A stretch of DNA of 64,000 nucleotides from positions 496,001 to 560,000 of the forward strand of contig NZ_CAJFCN010000003.1 in assembly GCF_904063055.1 (NCBI RefSeq), read 5' to 3'. Below, piece by piece: positions 63,240 to 64,000 of the stretch. The stretch's first letter is position 1. Each line of letters begins with the position of its first letter. The position numbers and the translations under genes are program-made. The notes under the pieces are model-generated. The model made no database searches. It was not told the origin of the DNA and saw only the letters and a program-made list of their open reading frames with translations. Origin of the DNA: Pseudomonas paracarnis (lineage in GTDB: Bacteria > Pseudomonadota > Gammaproteobacteria > Pseudomonadales > Pseudomonadaceae).

Positions 63240-63725
63240 ACATAAGTCGCGAGGGAGCTTGCTCCCGTGACGGCCCGCCTGCCGGGCCATACCTGCCTCA
63301 CACCCGCGATCAAACTGTGGGAGCTGGCTTGCTCGCGAATGCGGCCTGCCAGCCGACACTTATCTACCTGAGGCTCCGCAATCCAAATGTGGGTGGGCTG
63401 GGCCGGCATTCCGGCTTTTCCAAAGTGACCCGCTGTCAGAGCGGAACGCTAAGTGGCCGTCACCGCAGGAATGGAGATGTACCCAATCCAACCGTGTTGA
63501 CTGTCAGGCCGCATTCGCGAGCAAGCCCGCTCCCACAATTTGATCGCGGGGCGTCAGGTCGATAGGCGTTGGCTGGCAGGCCGCTATCGCAGGCAAGCCA
63601 GCTCCCACAGTTTGATCGCGCAGCGTCAGGTAGATAGGTATTGGCTGGCAGGCCGCCACGGGAGCAAGCTCCCTCGCCACAGATGCAACTGTGTAAGTAC
63701 CCATGGCTGCAAGCCTGCTCCTACA
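63240..63725. repeat. Mosaic of REP elements between dnaQ and ldcA-like gene
   Basis: At least three REP subfamilies are mixed. There is a GAGGGAGCTTGCTCCCG pair (63249 and ~63659), a GTGGGAGCTGGCTTGC unit (~63317), a GAGCAAGCCCGCTCCCAC unit (~63520) and an AGGCAAGCCAGCTCCCACA unit (~63590). Short shared segments (TTGATCGCG.GGCGTCAGGT.GATAGG...TTGGCTGGCAGGCCGC) recur twice. A ~100-base part at 63385-63490 is not REP-like and shows no gene. It fills the gap 63149-63732. Confidence 0.8.
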
Positions 63726-63732
63726 TGAGCGG

Positions 63733-64000
63733 TTATTGCTGAGTGAGTTGAGTCCACAACGCCGGCGCACCGGCTGCCTTGGCGATCGCTTCCAAGCGTG
63801 CCGCATGCTCGGCCAGGTCCTGCTCGCTGGCACGGATGATCGGCGTCGGTTTGCGATCAGCTGGCAAGCGGCGGATTTCCGAAGGGCGGTTGCCCGAGCC
63901 TTCCGCCGAACCGCTGCCATCGGACGCATTACCGGCCAGGGACAGGCTGGTCTGCCCGCCGGTCATGGTCAGATAAACGTCGGCCAGGATCTCGGAGTCG
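63733..64000 (-). CDS. dnaQ: DNA polymerase III epsilon subunit, C-terminal part
   Basis: The last ~89 codons of a minus-strand gene that enters from the right edge. The visible part reads DSEILADVYLTMTGGQTSLSL, the segment that follows the last exonuclease motif in DnaQ. It then has a low-complexity tail (NASDGSGSAEGSGNRPSEI) and a terminal helix with PTPIIRASEQDLAEHAARLEAI, which in DnaQ binds the polymerase alpha subunit. It would be the proofreading 3'-5' exonuclease of the replicative polymerase. The catalytic domain lies outside the window. Confidence 0.88.
   Translation of the reverse strand, partial: DSEILADVYLTMTGGQTSLSLAGNASDGSGSAEGSGNRPSEIRRLPADRKPTPIIRASEQDLAEHAARLEAIAKAAGAPALWTQLTQQ

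Overview
The window is a GC-rich bacterial chromosome segment from a Pseudomonas, most likely of the P. fluorescens group. The evidence is the recognisable gene set (cobW-cobN with ChlI/ChlD-like partners, cti, metH, nfuA, cysI-DUF934, an ldcA-like decarboxylase, dnaQ) and the many REP-type repeats (GTGGGAGC-(T/G)GGCTTGC...) between genes. No tRNA, rRNA, CRISPR array, insertion sequence or prophage was seen.

Region 1 (1-13600) is an alkane / long-chain fatty acid utilisation cluster. On the minus strand lie an AlkB alkane hydroxylase, two PraB-like secreted alkane-oxidation activators, a FadL-type outer-membrane channel, a FadE-type acyl-CoA dehydrogenase, a long FabG-like reductase and a MaoC-like hydratase cut by the window edge, plus an alpha/beta hydrolase. 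Divergent from the hydrolase is a plus-strand operon of a Baeyer-Villiger-type flavin monooxygenase, an SDR and a diiron-type 'metal-dependent hydrolase'. The fadE, alkB and monooxygenase promoters share an AT-rich inverted repeat with fixed spacing (TTCAA-N8-TTGAA or a close variant), which suggests one regulator. No rubredoxin and no regulator gene are present.

Region 2 (13600-21300) is mostly housekeeping: a compact minus-strand operon nadK - metallophosphoesterase - rhomboid protease - DUF1315 - DUF2797 - pepN, then a DUF1853 gene.

Region 3 (21300-32600) handles cobalt and cobalamin. A cobalamin riboswitch precedes cobW-cobN-ChlI-like-VWA on the minus strand, and a second one precedes cbtB-cbtA-cobE-cobM on the plus strand. 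A serralysin-type metalloprotease sits between the two riboswitches. The 3' end of the VWA gene has been copied in tandem together with a REP element (104-bp period).

Region 4 (32600-50900) is a conserved-looking backbone (nfuA, cti, B12-dependent metH, DUF2970) interrupted by two giant toxin-like genes and a toxin-like fragment. The 1450-residue protein at 33495-37847 is the most striking object in the window. It has a large DUF6543/dermonecrotic-toxin-like body, three ~63-residue repeats, a linker resembling a eukaryotic bipartite nuclear-localisation signal, and a C-terminal SET-type methyltransferase-like domain. It reads as a candidate nucleus-targeting effector. The 1614-residue protein at 45772-50616 is a second member of the wider family with no effector domain that I recognise.

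Region 5 (50900-64000) holds sulfite/nitrite reductase cysI with its DUF934 partner, an old-yellow-enzyme gene behind a classic MerR-type promoter, poxB, an FMN reductase, a LysR regulator, a GNAT, an ldcA-like lysine decarboxylase, a mosaic of REP elements, and the 3' end of dnaQ. Starts are chosen from Shine-Dalgarno spacing, signal peptides and overlaps. All functions are from sequence recognition only; no database search was run.
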